Positions 6,479-12,667 of a stretch of 12,667 nt of DNA are shown one piece after another. Source of the stretch: an uncultured Eubacteriales bacterium (GTDB taxonomy: Bacteria; Bacillota; Clostridia; Lachnospirales; Lachnospiraceae); assembly GCA_902772745.1 (NCBI GenBank), contig CACYBV010000192.1, forward strand, positions 1 through 12,667, written 5' to 3'. Numbering within the stretch: the stretch's first letter is position 1; each line of letters starts with the position of its first letter. The notes under the pieces were generated by a model. It ran no database searches. It saw nothing but the letters and a program-made list of their open reading frames with translations, and had not been told where the DNA came from. Position numbers and translations under genes: made by a program.

Positions 6479-7868
6479 TTGCCGTACCTCCTACCGTAAT
6501 CGATGAAACCCGGATCGCGGGCTGTCCGACATCCGTCGGGATCGAACCCGACATCGATCCGCACATACCCTGGCCGCGTGCGAGATTATCGCTGACCTTA
6601 TCGATATTCATCAGGATCTCCGCGCCGTTTCCGATCAGCGCCGCGCCTTTCACAGGACAGCTGATCTTTCCGTTTTCGATGAGATACCCCTCCTGCACCG
6701 CGAAATTGAATTCGCCGGTCTGCGGATTCACGGAACCGCCGCCCATTTTCTTGGCATAGAGGCCGCGTTCGATGCCTTCAAACAGGCTTTCAAAACTGTC
6801 CGTACCCGCACAGATGAAGGTATTGGACATGCGGGATGTCGGTTCGTATTTATAGGACTGCCTGCGGCCGGAACCGGTGGACGGCTCGCCCATCCTGCGG
6901 CCATTCAGGCGGTCGATCATATAGCTCTCAAGGATTCCATCTCTGATCAGCACGCGTTTCTTCTGGAAATTGCCTTCGTCGTCGATGTTCTGCGAGCCCC
7001 AGGCATTTACGATCGTTCCGTCGTCCACCGCGCTTACGCAGGGAGAAGCGATCCGCTGTCCCTTCTTTCCCGCGAAAATGCTCTGGTTCCTCGCGACGCC
7101 GGTCGCCTCCAGCGCGTGCCCGCAGGCTTCGTGGAAAATGACGCCGCCGAATTCGTTGTCGATGACGACGGGCATTTTGCCGGAGGGGCAGTCCTTTGCC
7201 TGCAGCATCACAATCGCCTGGCGTGCGGCTTCCTTTCCGATCTCCTCCGGAGTGCGTTCCTCATAGAATTCGAGGCCTTTGCCGGCACCGGGGCGCGCGC
7301 CGCCGCTCATCATGATCTCCCCCTCCTTCGCATAGGCGTCGACAAACATCCGCGTCCGCACGCGCACATCCGAGATCAGCCGGCCTTCGCTGTTTGAAAT
7401 CTGCACTTCCTCACGGACATTCAGCATCCGGCCTGTGGTTTTTGTGATCCGCGGATCCTCCGATTTCGCTGCCCCTTCCGCCCGGAACAGAAGTTCCGCC
7501 TTATCCTCAAGGGGAACACTGCGGTAATCGATCCGCACCGGGTGACGGTTTTCATATTCCACGCGCCGCAGAAGCACCGGAACAGGGTCCCCGGATTCTT
7601 TCTTTTCGCCGACTGCATCGCGAAGATCCGAAAGCAGTGAATAAACCGACTGCTCGTCGGTCTCATTTGTATATCCGTAGACCGACTGGAGCTCCCGGTA
7701 CAGGCGGATCCCGATCCCGGAAACGATCTGCCGCTCTGCTTTTTCCACGCGTCCGTCCAGCGTCCCGATCGTCTCGTTTTCCTCAAATTCTTCGAATATT
7801 TCCGCAAAATCCGCCGCGCTTTGCATCAGAAACGACAGATATTCCTGCAGTTTTTCCTGTGACAGCAT
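6471..7868 (-). CDS. tldD: TldD metalloprotease subunit
   Basis: TldD is the zinc-bearing subunit of a cytosolic peptidase that degrades unstructured peptides through a narrow channel formed with TldE. The 465-residue protein has HEACGH (246-251), the HExxxH zinc motif of the family. Its likely third ligand is Cys436 in QGMCGSMSG, matching the C-terminal cysteine of E. coli TldD. NIDDEGN (294-300) and SYKYEPTSRMSNTFI are also typical. The start at 7868 follows GGAAGGAG at 7-8 bases. A promoter lies about 60 bases upstream, and the gene heads the apparent operon tldD-tldE-argF. Pairing with tldE and the overlap support a heterodimer. Confidence 0.95.
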   Translation of the reverse strand: MLSQEKLQEYLSFLMQSAADFAEIFEEFEENETIGTLDGRVEKAERQIVSGIGIRLYRELQSVYGYTNETDEQSVYSLLSDLRDAVGEKKESGDPVPVLLRRVEYENRHPVRIDYRSVPLEDKAELLFRAEGAAKSEDPRITKTTGRMLNVREEVQISNSEGRLISDVRVRTRMFVDAYAKEGEIMMSGGARPGAGKGLEFYEERTPEEIGKEAARQAIVMLQAKDCPSGKMPVVIDNEFGGVIFHEACGHALEATGVARNQSIFAGKKGQRIASPCVSAVDDGTIVNAWGSQNIDDEGNFQKKRVLIRDGILESYMIDRLNGRRMGEPSTGSGRRQSYKYEPTSRMSNTFICAGTDSFESLFEGIERGLYAKKMGGGSVNPQTGEFNFAVQEGYLIENGKISCPVKGAALIGNGAEILMNIDKVSDNLARGQGMCGSMSGSIPTDVGQPAIRVSSITVGGTANE

Positions 7869-7925
7869 ACTTTTCTCCTTCCTGCGCCGATATCCTCGGG
7901 AGATTTATCGTAAAGTCCGAAATTA

Positions 7926-7954
7926 ATGATAGATTATTTTTTGCTTTTTGTCTA
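7926..7954 (-). promoter_or_regulatory. Promoter of tldD-tldE-argF
   Basis: On the minus strand TAGACA (7949-7954) and TATCAT (7926-7931) are separated by a 17-base AT-rich spacer. Transcription would start near 7919, giving a leader of about 50 bases that ends in the strong tldD ribosome binding site. Confidence 0.6.
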
Positions 7955-7993
7955 CCCCAAAATCATCCGGTGTCCTTTTCTTTCCGGATTCCG

Positions 7994-8008
7994 TGCACAG
8001 CCTGTGCA
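7994..8008. promoter_or_regulatory. 15-bp perfect palindrome, operator-like
   Basis: TGCACAG (7994-8000) and CTGTGCA (8002-8008) are perfect inverted repeats around one central base. The site lies about 40 bases upstream of the tldD -35 box and between tldD and the plus-strand promoter-like sequence at 8091. It could bind a dimeric regulator; no regulator gene is adjacent. Confidence 0.4.
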
Positions 8009-8090
8009 GAAAGTCCCGGGCAGTCTCCGCAGATTGTAGAGAATGTTTTGGTCCGTATGATATTTTTCCTGTTTTACTGCGCAAAAAGCC

Positions 8091-8119
8091 TTGTATTTTT
8101 TCATCGTCTCTGCTACATT
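8091..8119 (+). promoter_or_regulatory. Promoter-like sequence facing the plus strand
   Basis: TTGTAT (8091-8096) and TACATT (8114-8119) are 17 bases apart, with a TGC extended -10 immediately before the second box. It points away from tldD into a gene-free stretch. Its product, if any, is not identified. Confidence 0.4.
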
Positions 8120-8549
8120 GAACCCGACAGAAAATCGTCCCGGCGGAAATCAGGAAACAGGCCGCACCGTGCCTTACGGTAAAAAGAGATCATGTATTTC
8201 GGGGATTCCGCCGTCAGGAGGGCTCGATCAGGGAAGAGTTCTGGCACCCGTCATGGATTTATTGCATCACAAGGAATATGATCTTTTCTGTACCAGATCT
8301 TATCAAATCAGGCGCAGCAAAAGGGGGAGAAAATGGAACCCCGAAAAAGCTTTGCGCATCCGAGAATCATCCCCGGCCGTTTTCACGGTATATGTAAATG
8401 GAAAGCATATTGTCAGGAAGAAAAAGCGGTCAGCGTTCCCAAAAAGCCCTCGAAAGGACGTCTGCGGGGTGCCTTTCTCAATCGCCGTATGAGGCATCAT
8501 AGATATAAGGAGTTGCCGGATTCCAGTCAGATATTTATGTTCCCCGCAG
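8120..8549. other. Gene-free stretch, possible non-coding RNA or decayed sequence
   Basis: About 430 bases between the plus-strand promoter-like site and the murA terminator hold no reading frame I can support. A plus-strand frame (8091-8492) and one starting at 8333 with a decent ribosome binding site both have unnatural composition, and the second runs far into murA in antisense. Local hairpins exist, for example GGTGCCT/AGGCATC near 8469-8497 and ACCGT/ACGGT near 8166. GGCACCC at 8243 is complementary to GGGTGCC at 8467. I do not recognise a known RNA family. Confidence 0.35.
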
Positions 8550-8585
8550 AAAAAAGCGGCCGCTTCGATGAGACGGAGCGGCCGC
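8550..8585 (-). terminator. Intrinsic terminator of murA
   Basis: A 12-bp GC-rich stem with arms at 8556-8567 and 8574-8585 and a 6-base loop is followed on the minus strand by six T (8550-8555). It lies 23 bases after the murA stop codon. The opposite strand has no T-run, so it is directional. Confidence 0.9.
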
Positions 8586-8608
8586 GCTGTATTCAGTTTC
8601 ATTCGGTT

Positions 8609-9907
8609 TCAGACAATTCCTGCCTTCAGGAAAAATTTCCTTGCTTCCTCTTCGGATTCGGCAAGTCCGATACTGCCTCCGAGAAGCTGCAGTTTTTCCA
8701 CAAAATCCTCATAGCCGCGGAGGATATAGTTAATCTCCTCCACAACCGATTCTCCGTCCGCCGCAAGCGCCGCGATCACCAGAGCTGCTCCGGCCCGAAG
8801 ATCCGGGGCGACAAGCTGTGCGCCCTTAAGCTCCGGAACGCCGGTAATGATTGCGATATTGCCTTCTACGGAAATGTTCGTGCCCATACGGTTCAGCTCA
8901 TCGACATACTTGAAACGGTTTTCGAAAATCGTTTCATTGACCGTGCTCGTGCCCCTGGCGGTAGCAAGGACGACCGCAATCTGCGGCTGCATGTCTGTCG
9001 GGAATCCCGGATACGGCAGCGTCTTGATTTTCGCTGAGCGAAGCGGACGGTTTTCTGCAATCACCCGTACCGAATCGTCATACTCCTGTACCTCGCAGCC
9101 GATTTCCCGGAGCTTCTGGCTGATGCATTCCAGATGTTTCGGAATGACGTTCTTAACAAGTACATTTCCCCGGGTCGCGGCCGCAGCTGCCATAAAGGTG
9201 CCGGCCTCGATCTGGTCGGGGATCACCGAATAGTCGGTCCCGTGAAGTTTCTGCACGCCGTCGATCCGGATCACATCGGTACCCGCTCCCTTAATCCGGG
9301 CACCCATGCTGTTCAAAAAGTTTGCGACGTCAACGACGTGGGGCTCTCTCGCCGCATTCTCGAGGACCGTCCGGCCCTTCGCGAAAACCGCGGCCATCAT
9401 GACATTAATGGTTGCGCCGACCGTCACCGTATCGAAATAGATATTGGAGCCGTGAAGCTCGGAAGCTTCCACAAGCACCATGCTGTTTCTGATACTGGTC
9501 TTTGCGCCTAATGCTTCAAATCCTTTCAGGTGCTGGTCGATGGGGCGGCTGCCGATCGTGCATCCGCCGGGCAGCGCCACCTCCGCATAGTGATATTTGC
9601 CGAGAAGCGCCCCGAGCATATAGTAACCCGCGCGCATCCTGCGGATATAGCGGTTGTTGACAATAAAGCTTCGGATCGAGGATCCGTTCATCAGAACTTC
9701 ATGACGCGAAATGCGCTTTACGCGCGCGCCGGTATCCGCGATGGCTTCAAGAAGCGTATTGACGTCGCTCACATCGGGAATATTGCGGACAAACACATCC
9801 TCGTCCGCCATAATGGAAGCCGCGAGAAGTCCGAGCGCCGCATTTTTCGCGCCGGCAATCGCTGTTTCCCCGTGAAGCGGCTTACCGCCTTTTATAACAA
9901 ATTCCAT
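8609..9907 (-). CDS. murA: UDP-N-acetylglucosamine 1-carboxyvinyltransferase
   Basis: MurA transfers enolpyruvate from phosphoenolpyruvate to UDP-GlcNAc, the first committed step of peptidoglycan synthesis. The 432-residue protein has Lys21-Asn22 in GAKNAAL, the catalytic cysteine Cys116 in LPGGCTIGSRP (the residue alkylated by fosfomycin), Asp305 in PGFPTDMQPQ and the DLRAGAALVIAAL segment with Arg371. Cysteine rather than aspartate at 116 suggests fosfomycin sensitivity by target. Two ATG codons stand in tandem (9910 and 9907). AAGGA ends only 1 base before the first and 4 before the second, so I use the second; the difference is one residue. The gene has its own promoter and terminator and appears to be monocistronic. 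Confidence 0.95.
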   Translation of the reverse strand: MEFVIKGGKPLHGETAIAGAKNAALGLLAASIMADEDVFVRNIPDVSDVNTLLEAIADTGARVKRISRHEVLMNGSSIRSFIVNNRYIRRMRAGYYMLGALLGKYHYAEVALPGGCTIGSRPIDQHLKGFEALGAKTSIRNSMVLVEASELHGSNIYFDTVTVGATINVMMAAVFAKGRTVLENAAREPHVVDVANFLNSMGARIKGAGTDVIRIDGVQKLHGTDYSVIPDQIEAGTFMAAAAATRGNVLVKNVIPKHLECISQKLREIGCEVQEYDDSVRVIAENRPLRSAKIKTLPYPGFPTDMQPQIAVVLATARGTSTVNETIFENRFKYVDELNRMGTNISVEGNIAIITGVPELKGAQLVAPDLRAGAALVIAALAADGESVVEEINYILRGYEDFVEKLQLLGGSIGLAESEEEARKFFLKAGIV

Positions 9908-10001
9908 CATATCCTTCTATGCTCCGATCATCCCGAAGCGGGAAAAAGCAGTCTCCCCGCACAGGATTTATATTTTTGGTTCTTTTAGGGGGAGTAATCC
10001 G

Positions 10002-10030
10002 AGTATATCACAGAATTCCCCGCGTGTAAA
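10002..10030 (-). promoter_or_regulatory. Promoter of murA
   Basis: TTTACA (10025-10030) and TATACT (10002-10007), minus strand, are 17 bases apart. Transcription would start near 9995, leaving a leader of about 85 bases. It separates murA from the flavin reductase gene upstream. Confidence 0.7.
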
Positions 10031-10069
10031 GAGAAATGTTACGAAAATGTGAAGTTTTTTTCGATCAGA

Positions 10070-10082
10070 TTACAAATTGTAA
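10070..10082. promoter_or_regulatory. 13-bp palindrome between murA promoter and flavin reductase gene
   Basis: TTACAA (10070-10075) and TTGTAA (10077-10082) are perfect inverted repeats around a central A. The site lies about 40 bases upstream of the murA -35 box, just after the flavin reductase stop codon. No T-run follows on the minus strand, so it does not look like a terminator; an operator is possible. Confidence 0.3.
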
Positions 10083-10098
10083 CATATGCCCGATCCGG

Positions 10099-10665
10099 TT
10101 AATGTTTCTTTTTCACCGAGTACCCGAAAGACCCGATCGCTTCCCCGAGAGGAAAATACTGTCCGTGTGCGTACGCGACAAGGCCGGCCCGATCCAGCAT
10201 CAGCCGGCCCTTCGGGTCCAGCAGTTTTTCGTCGATGTCCACCGCAGCGACTTCCGCGAGGAACAGGTCGTGCGATCCGAGCTCCCGGATTTCCGTAATA
10301 CGGCATTCGATGTTTACGGGACTTTCCGCAATCAGCGGCGCAGCAACTTTTGTGCCCGGCGCTTTATGCAGGCCGGCGGCTATGAACTTGTCCTCGTTCT
10401 TTCCGGAGCGTACGCCGCAGTAATCCGCCGCACGTACAAGCTCTTCCGTCACGAGATTGATCACGAACTCGCCGGATTCCCGGAGCATTTCATAGGAAAA
10501 GCGCTCCTTCCGCACCGAGATCGAAACCATCGCCGGCGAAGAACAGACCGTTCCGCACCAGGCAATTGTCAGTACATTGTCCTTTTGGGATTTTCCCCGC
10601 ACTGTAACAAGGACCGCGGGCACCGGCGATAAGATACTGCAGGGTTCCCAGACCTGTTTTCCCAT
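10099..10665 (-). CDS. Flavin reductase-family (FMN-binding) protein
   Basis: The 188-residue protein matches the flavin reductase-like FMN-binding split-barrel family. Recognisable parts are the start SPVPAVLVTVR, the TIAWCGTVCSSPAMVSISVRK segment typical of the FMN phosphate region, GEFVINL, and the middle PVNIECRITEIRELGSHDLFLAEV. Members bind FMN and reduce free flavin or act as small NAD(P)H oxidoreductases; substrate and partner cannot be told here. I chose the ATG at 10665 because AAGGAAGG lies 7 bases upstream and the protein begins close to the conserved domain; a longer in-frame start at 10713 lacks a ribosome binding site and adds 16 unrelated residues. It appears to stand alone, followed by the murA promoter. 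Upstream is an AT-rich region with nested inverted repeats. Confidence 0.85.
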   Translation of the reverse strand: MGKQVWEPCSILSPVPAVLVTVRGKSQKDNVLTIAWCGTVCSSPAMVSISVRKERFSYEMLRESGEFVINLVTEELVRAADYCGVRSGKNEDKFIAAGLHKAPGTKVAAPLIAESPVNIECRITEIRELGSHDLFLAEVAAVDIDEKLLDPKGRLMLDRAGLVAYAHGQYFPLGEAIGSFGYSVKKKH

Positions 10666-10692
10666 GGGATTTCCTTCCTTTGTCGATTCTGT

Positions 10693-10738
10693 CCATAAAA
10701 CATCTGTAAACAATTTATGGTTTTGTACGAATTTACAG
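10693..10738. repeat. Nested inverted repeats upstream of the flavin reductase gene
   Basis: CCATAAA (10693-10699) is inverted as TTTATGG (10714-10720), and CTGTAAA (10704-10710) as TTTACAG (10732-10738). The two pairs interleave in an AT-rich stretch 30-75 bases before the flavin reductase start codon, where a promoter and operator would be expected. A possible promoter (ATGAAC, 17 bases, TAAATT on the minus strand) is too weak to call firmly. Confidence 0.35.
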
Positions 10739-10850
10739 TATGTTTATATGGCGTTCATATTTTATTCATATTTATGGCTTATTCTTTATTCAGCGAGAGC
10801 AGAAATTACTTCTTCATTTGTGGTTGATTTTCTAAATGTTTTTCATAATT

Positions 10851-10886
10851 CCCCCGAGCCTAACCAACTCGGGGGCTCCTCTTTTT
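10851..10886 (+). terminator. Orphan intrinsic terminator facing the plus strand
   Basis: CCCCCGAG (10851-10858) pairs with CTCGGGGG (10868-10875) around a 9-base loop, followed by CTCCTC and five T (10882-10886). On the minus strand the hairpin is followed by AATTATG, so it works only for plus-strand transcripts. No plus-strand gene precedes it, and both flanking genes are on the minus strand. Confidence 0.7.
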
Positions 10887-10892
10887 AAGACG

Positions 10893-10942
10893 CAGAGAAA
10901 GACTGCCCGGCTCTCCGAAGATCCGGGCAGTCTCTTCTTTTT
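10893..10942. terminator. Probable bidirectional terminator after the small membrane-protein gene
   Basis: AGACTGCCCGG (10900-10910) pairs with CCGGGCAGTCT (10923-10933) as a perfect 11-bp stem with a 12-base loop. On the minus strand it lies 21 bases after the stop codon of the small membrane protein, followed by TTTCTCT. On the plus strand it is followed by CTTCTTTTT, the better T-run. It therefore can end transcripts from both sides. Confidence 0.75.
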
Positions 10943-10954
10943 GTATGTCTGGGC

Positions 10955-11275
10955 TTATTCTTCTGCAGTTTCCTGAGCGCTTTCCTCTGCGGGCTCCGTT
11001 TCAGCTTCGGTTTCATTTCCCTGGATATCGGCAAAATCCTGCAGCAGGAAATTCGACTCCTGGTACATATCCGCCTGGGCGGATTCATCCGCAGCCTGCT
11101 TTTTCCGCTGATTGACAATCGTAATCACAATACCGAAAACGAGGCCGGCCAGAAGCAGCCCAATCACCACCCAGACGGCAATCTGGCGCATTTTTGCATT
11201 TCTCTTCTGTTTCGCGATCTCTTCTTTCCGGTTCTTTTTTGATTGTTTGTACTGATCAACCTTCTCCTGGCTCAT
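10955..11275 (-). CDS. Small single-pass membrane protein of unknown function
   Basis: The 106-residue protein has a strongly basic N-terminus (MSQEKVDQYKQSKKNRKEEI and following), one hydrophobic membrane segment (about residues 32-54) and an acidic C-terminal tail rich in Glu, Thr and Ala. The positive charges before the segment suggest an N-in, C-out orientation, with the acidic tail outside. I recall similar uncharacterised proteins in Lachnospiraceae but know no function. The start at 11275 has only a moderate ribosome binding site (AAAGGCGG, about 10 bases upstream). The gene has its own promoter and terminator, so it is probably monocistronic. Its frame, hydrophobic core, promoter and terminator together make it a real gene. 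Confidence 0.85.
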   Translation of the reverse strand: MSQEKVDQYKQSKKNRKEEIAKQKRNAKMRQIAVWVVIGLLLAGLVFGIVITIVNQRKKQAADESAQADMYQESNFLLQDFADIQGNETEAETEPAEESAQETAEE

Positions 11276-11309
11276 AAAACTGCCGCCTTTCTGTTTCTGA
11301 TGCTGGTTA

Positions 11310-11330
11310 CTGTTCCGAAAAAAGGAACAG
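11310..11330 (-). promoter_or_regulatory. 5'-end hairpin of the small membrane-protein mRNA
   Basis: On the minus strand CTGTTCC (11324-11330) pairs with GGAACAG (11310-11316) around a T-rich 7-base loop. It starts within a few bases of the predicted transcript start, so the mRNA would begin with a stem. No T-run follows the stem. A role in mRNA stability is inferred. Confidence 0.45.
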
Positions 11331-11337
11331 CCCTAAA

Positions 11338-11366
11338 AATATACCACAGTTCTTCAGGAAAATCAA
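11338..11366 (-). promoter_or_regulatory. Promoter of the small membrane-protein gene
   Basis: TTGATT (11361-11366) and TATATT (11338-11343) on the minus strand are 17 bases apart. The -35 box begins 4 bases after the galE stop codon. I see no separate galE terminator, so galE transcripts may read through into this gene. Confidence 0.7.
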
Positions 11367-11370
11367 GCCC

Positions 11371-12387
11371 CTAATCCTCATACCCGTTCGGGTTGTTTTT
11401 CTGCCAGTTCCAGGAGTCCGCGCACATCTTCCGGAGATCAAACTGCGTTTTCCAGCCCATTTCCCGAAGCGCCTTTGAGGGGTCCGAATAGTTTACCGGC
11501 ACGTCGCCGGGGCGCCGCGGAGCAAAGCGGTAGGGGATCGTCAGATTGTTGGCCTCCATGAAGGCGTTCACGACGTCAAGAACGCTGTAGCCGATGCCGG
11601 TGCCGAGGTTGCAGACAAAGAGTCCCGGATTCTCCTGGAGCTTTTTAATCGCAGCCACATGTCCCAAAGCAAGATCCACAACATGAATGTAGTCCCGGAT
11701 GCAGGTGCCGTCCGGCGTATCGTAGTCGTTTCCGAAAATGTTCAGGATCTCGCGCTTCCCGACCGCGACCTGCGTAATATAGGGCATCAGGTTGTTGGGG
11801 ATTCCGTTCGGGTTTTCGCCGATCGTTCCGCTCTCGTGGGCGCCGATCGGGTTAAAGTAGCGCAGGAGCACCACATTCCACTCGGGATCCGCCGCCTGGA
11901 TATCCGTCATGATCTGCTCGAGCATCGATTTCGTCCAGCCGTAGGGGTTGGTGCAGGGCTGCTTCGGACAGTTTTCCGTGATCGGGATCTCCAGAGGATC
12001 GCCGTAGACTGTCGCGGAGGAACTGAAAATGATATCCTTTACGCCGTGTCTTCTCATCACGTCAAGCAGCACCAGAGTTCCGCCGATGTTGTTTTCATAG
12101 TATTCCCAGGGCTTTGCGACCGATTCACCGACGGCTTTCAGACCTGCGAAATGAATCACGCTGTCAATTTCGTATTTCGAAAAAACCTCCTCGAGCCCGA
12201 TCCGGTCGCGGATATCCGTGAGACAGAAGGGTACTTTCTTCCCGGTAATCGCCTCGACCCTTCCGAGCACCTTTTCGCTGGAATTCTGGAGATTGTCGAT
12301 AACCACTACGTCATAGCCCCGGTTCTGGAGCTCCACTACGGTATGGCTGCCGATATATCCGGCGCCGCCGGTTACTAAGATTGCCAT
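11371..12387 (-). CDS. galE: UDP-glucose 4-epimerase
   Basis: GalE interconverts UDP-glucose and UDP-galactose using tightly bound NAD+. It serves galactose use and supplies UDP-galactose for cell-surface polysaccharides. The 338 residues equal the usual length. The NAD-binding motif TGGAGYIGSH (6-15) opens the Rossmann fold. The active-site residues Ser124 in SSSATVYG and Tyr149/Lys153 in NPYGWTKS match the E. coli positions. YFNPIGAHESG and the RPGDVP segment near the C-terminus are also typical. The start at 12387 follows AAAGGGG at good spacing. No other galactose gene (galK, galT) is adjacent, so a housekeeping role is likely. Confidence 0.96.
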   Translation of the reverse strand: MAILVTGGAGYIGSHTVVELQNRGYDVVVIDNLQNSSEKVLGRVEAITGKKVPFCLTDIRDRIGLEEVFSKYEIDSVIHFAGLKAVGESVAKPWEYYENNIGGTLVLLDVMRRHGVKDIIFSSSATVYGDPLEIPITENCPKQPCTNPYGWTKSMLEQIMTDIQAADPEWNVVLLRYFNPIGAHESGTIGENPNGIPNNLMPYITQVAVGKREILNIFGNDYDTPDGTCIRDYIHVVDLALGHVAAIKKLQENPGLFVCNLGTGIGYSVLDVVNAFMEANNLTIPYRFAPRRPGDVPVNYSDPSKALREMGWKTQFDLRKMCADSWNWQKNNPNGYED

Positions 12388-12427
12388 ATTTTTCCCCTTT
12401 CACTTACTTTCAATCCCAAGTACAGCC

Positions 12428-12453
12428 GGAATTACCGTCCGGGAGCTAATTCC
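12428..12453. repeat. Inverted repeat in the purB-galE spacer
   Basis: GGAATTA (12428-12434) and TAATTCC (12447-12453) are perfect 7-bp inverted repeats with a 12-base loop. On the minus strand it would be a hairpin in the galE leader, without a T-run. A competing CCGGA/TCCGG stem (12426-12442) overlaps it. Function not evident; it may be a weak purB terminator or a galE leader structure. Confidence 0.35.
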
Positions 12454-12496
12454 TTTTACAGGATTCGGCTTTGCATCAGTTCACATATGCGGGATC

Positions 12497-12502
12497 ATTA
12501 TA
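12497..12502 (-). promoter_or_regulatory. Possible galE -10 box overlapping the purB stop codon
   Basis: A perfect TATAAT on the minus strand lies across the purB stop codon. The expected -35 position has only a poor match, so the promoter is weak or needs an activator. Transcription would start near 12490 with a leader of about 100 bases. Part of the match is forced by the Val-stop codons. Confidence 0.35.
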
Positions 12503-12667
12503 CACTGATCTCCGCCGTCAGGGACAGCGCGTCCGGATTGGCCCTGAGGATCGGACGGACGATTTTTTTCAGGAAATCATCGGTCTGCAGATCCGCGGCG
12601 CCGATGTATTTCGCGGGGTCGAGAAGCGTATCGATTTCTTCCCGGCTGATGCCGAAAACAGGATCCG
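12498..12667 (-). CDS. purB: Adenylosuccinate lyase (C-terminal end, cut by window edge)
   Basis: Only the last 55 codons and the TAA stop are present; the 5' part lies beyond 12667. The reading frame gives DPVFGISREEIDTLLDPAKY followed by IGAADLQTDDFLKKIVRPIL and ends in LTAEISV. This matches the C-terminal tail of Clostridia-type PurB as I know it (DP-FG-T-EE-LDP--Y-G, then a final TAEI-V). PurB cleaves SAICAR and adenylosuccinate to release fumarate in purine and AMP synthesis. The call rests on a short segment without the active site, but the pattern is characteristic. Confidence 0.8.
   Translation of the reverse strand, partial: DPVFGISREEIDTLLDPAKYIGAADLQTDDFLKKIVRPILRANPDALSLTAEISV

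Noticed and set aside
8303..8602. Minus-strand 99-codon frame in the murA-tldD spacer
   Set aside because: It starts inside the murA terminator region with no ribosome binding site and has no recognisable features.
8333..9037. Plus-strand frame starting after a good GGGGGAG ribosome binding site
   Set aside because: About two thirds of it is antisense to murA and it passes through the murA terminator hairpin; there is no recognisable domain.
10748..10888. Possible 46-residue plus-strand peptide with a hydrophobic N-terminus, ending in the terminator T-run
   Set aside because: No ribosome binding site precedes the ATG and the frame runs through the hairpin to its T-run; kept only as part of the orphan-terminator observation.

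Overview
The window looks like a chromosomal segment of a Gram-positive Clostridia member, probably Lachnospiraceae-like. The evidence is a moderately GC-rich composition, strong purine-rich Shine-Dalgarno sequences, promoters with TTGnnn-17-TATAAT spacing, a lipoprotein with a lipobox followed by a Thr/Glu/Ala-rich linker, and protein sequences of Firmicutes type. No marker gene fixes the genus, so this is inference. Every supported protein gene is on the minus strand, so the region reads right to left. Both edges cut genes.

From right to left: the 3' end of purB (adenylosuccinate lyase) at 12498-12667; galE; a small single-pass membrane protein of unknown function with its own promoter and terminator; an AT-rich spacer (about 10690-10850) with inverted repeats and a terminator facing the plus strand; a flavin reductase-family protein; murA with its own promoter and a strong terminator; a 740-base spacer without a supported gene that holds the murA terminator, a plus-strand promoter-like sequence, a 15-bp palindrome and the tldD promoter; and then tldD-tldE-argF, an apparent operon in which tldD and tldE overlap by 8 bases.

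The functional core is a 7-deazaguanine (queuosine precursor) operon at 738-3786, in transcription order queD-queE-folE-queC-queF. Together these five enzymes convert GTP to preQ1: FolE makes dihydroneopterin triphosphate, QueD makes 6-carboxytetrahydropterin, QueE makes 7-carboxy-7-deazaguanine, QueC makes preQ0 and QueF reduces it to preQ1. The leader (3787-3960) has a clean promoter, a candidate preQ1-I-like aptamer with an unusually long hairpin-bearing loop, a 9-bp hairpin, and a terminator-like hairpin just before the queD ribosome binding site. This layout suggests feedback attenuation by the end product. No tgt, queA or queT is in the window.

At the left edge is the N-terminal part of a lipoprotein, probably a peptide-type ABC transporter substrate-binding protein. 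It has four 24-bp tandem repeats coding for an acidic linker.

I saw no tRNA, rRNA, CRISPR array, insertion sequence or prophage. The most interesting features are the queD leader, the orphan plus-strand terminator near 10851, the gene-free region 8120-8549 and the internal insertion in QueE. I do not see a clearly new multi-gene system.
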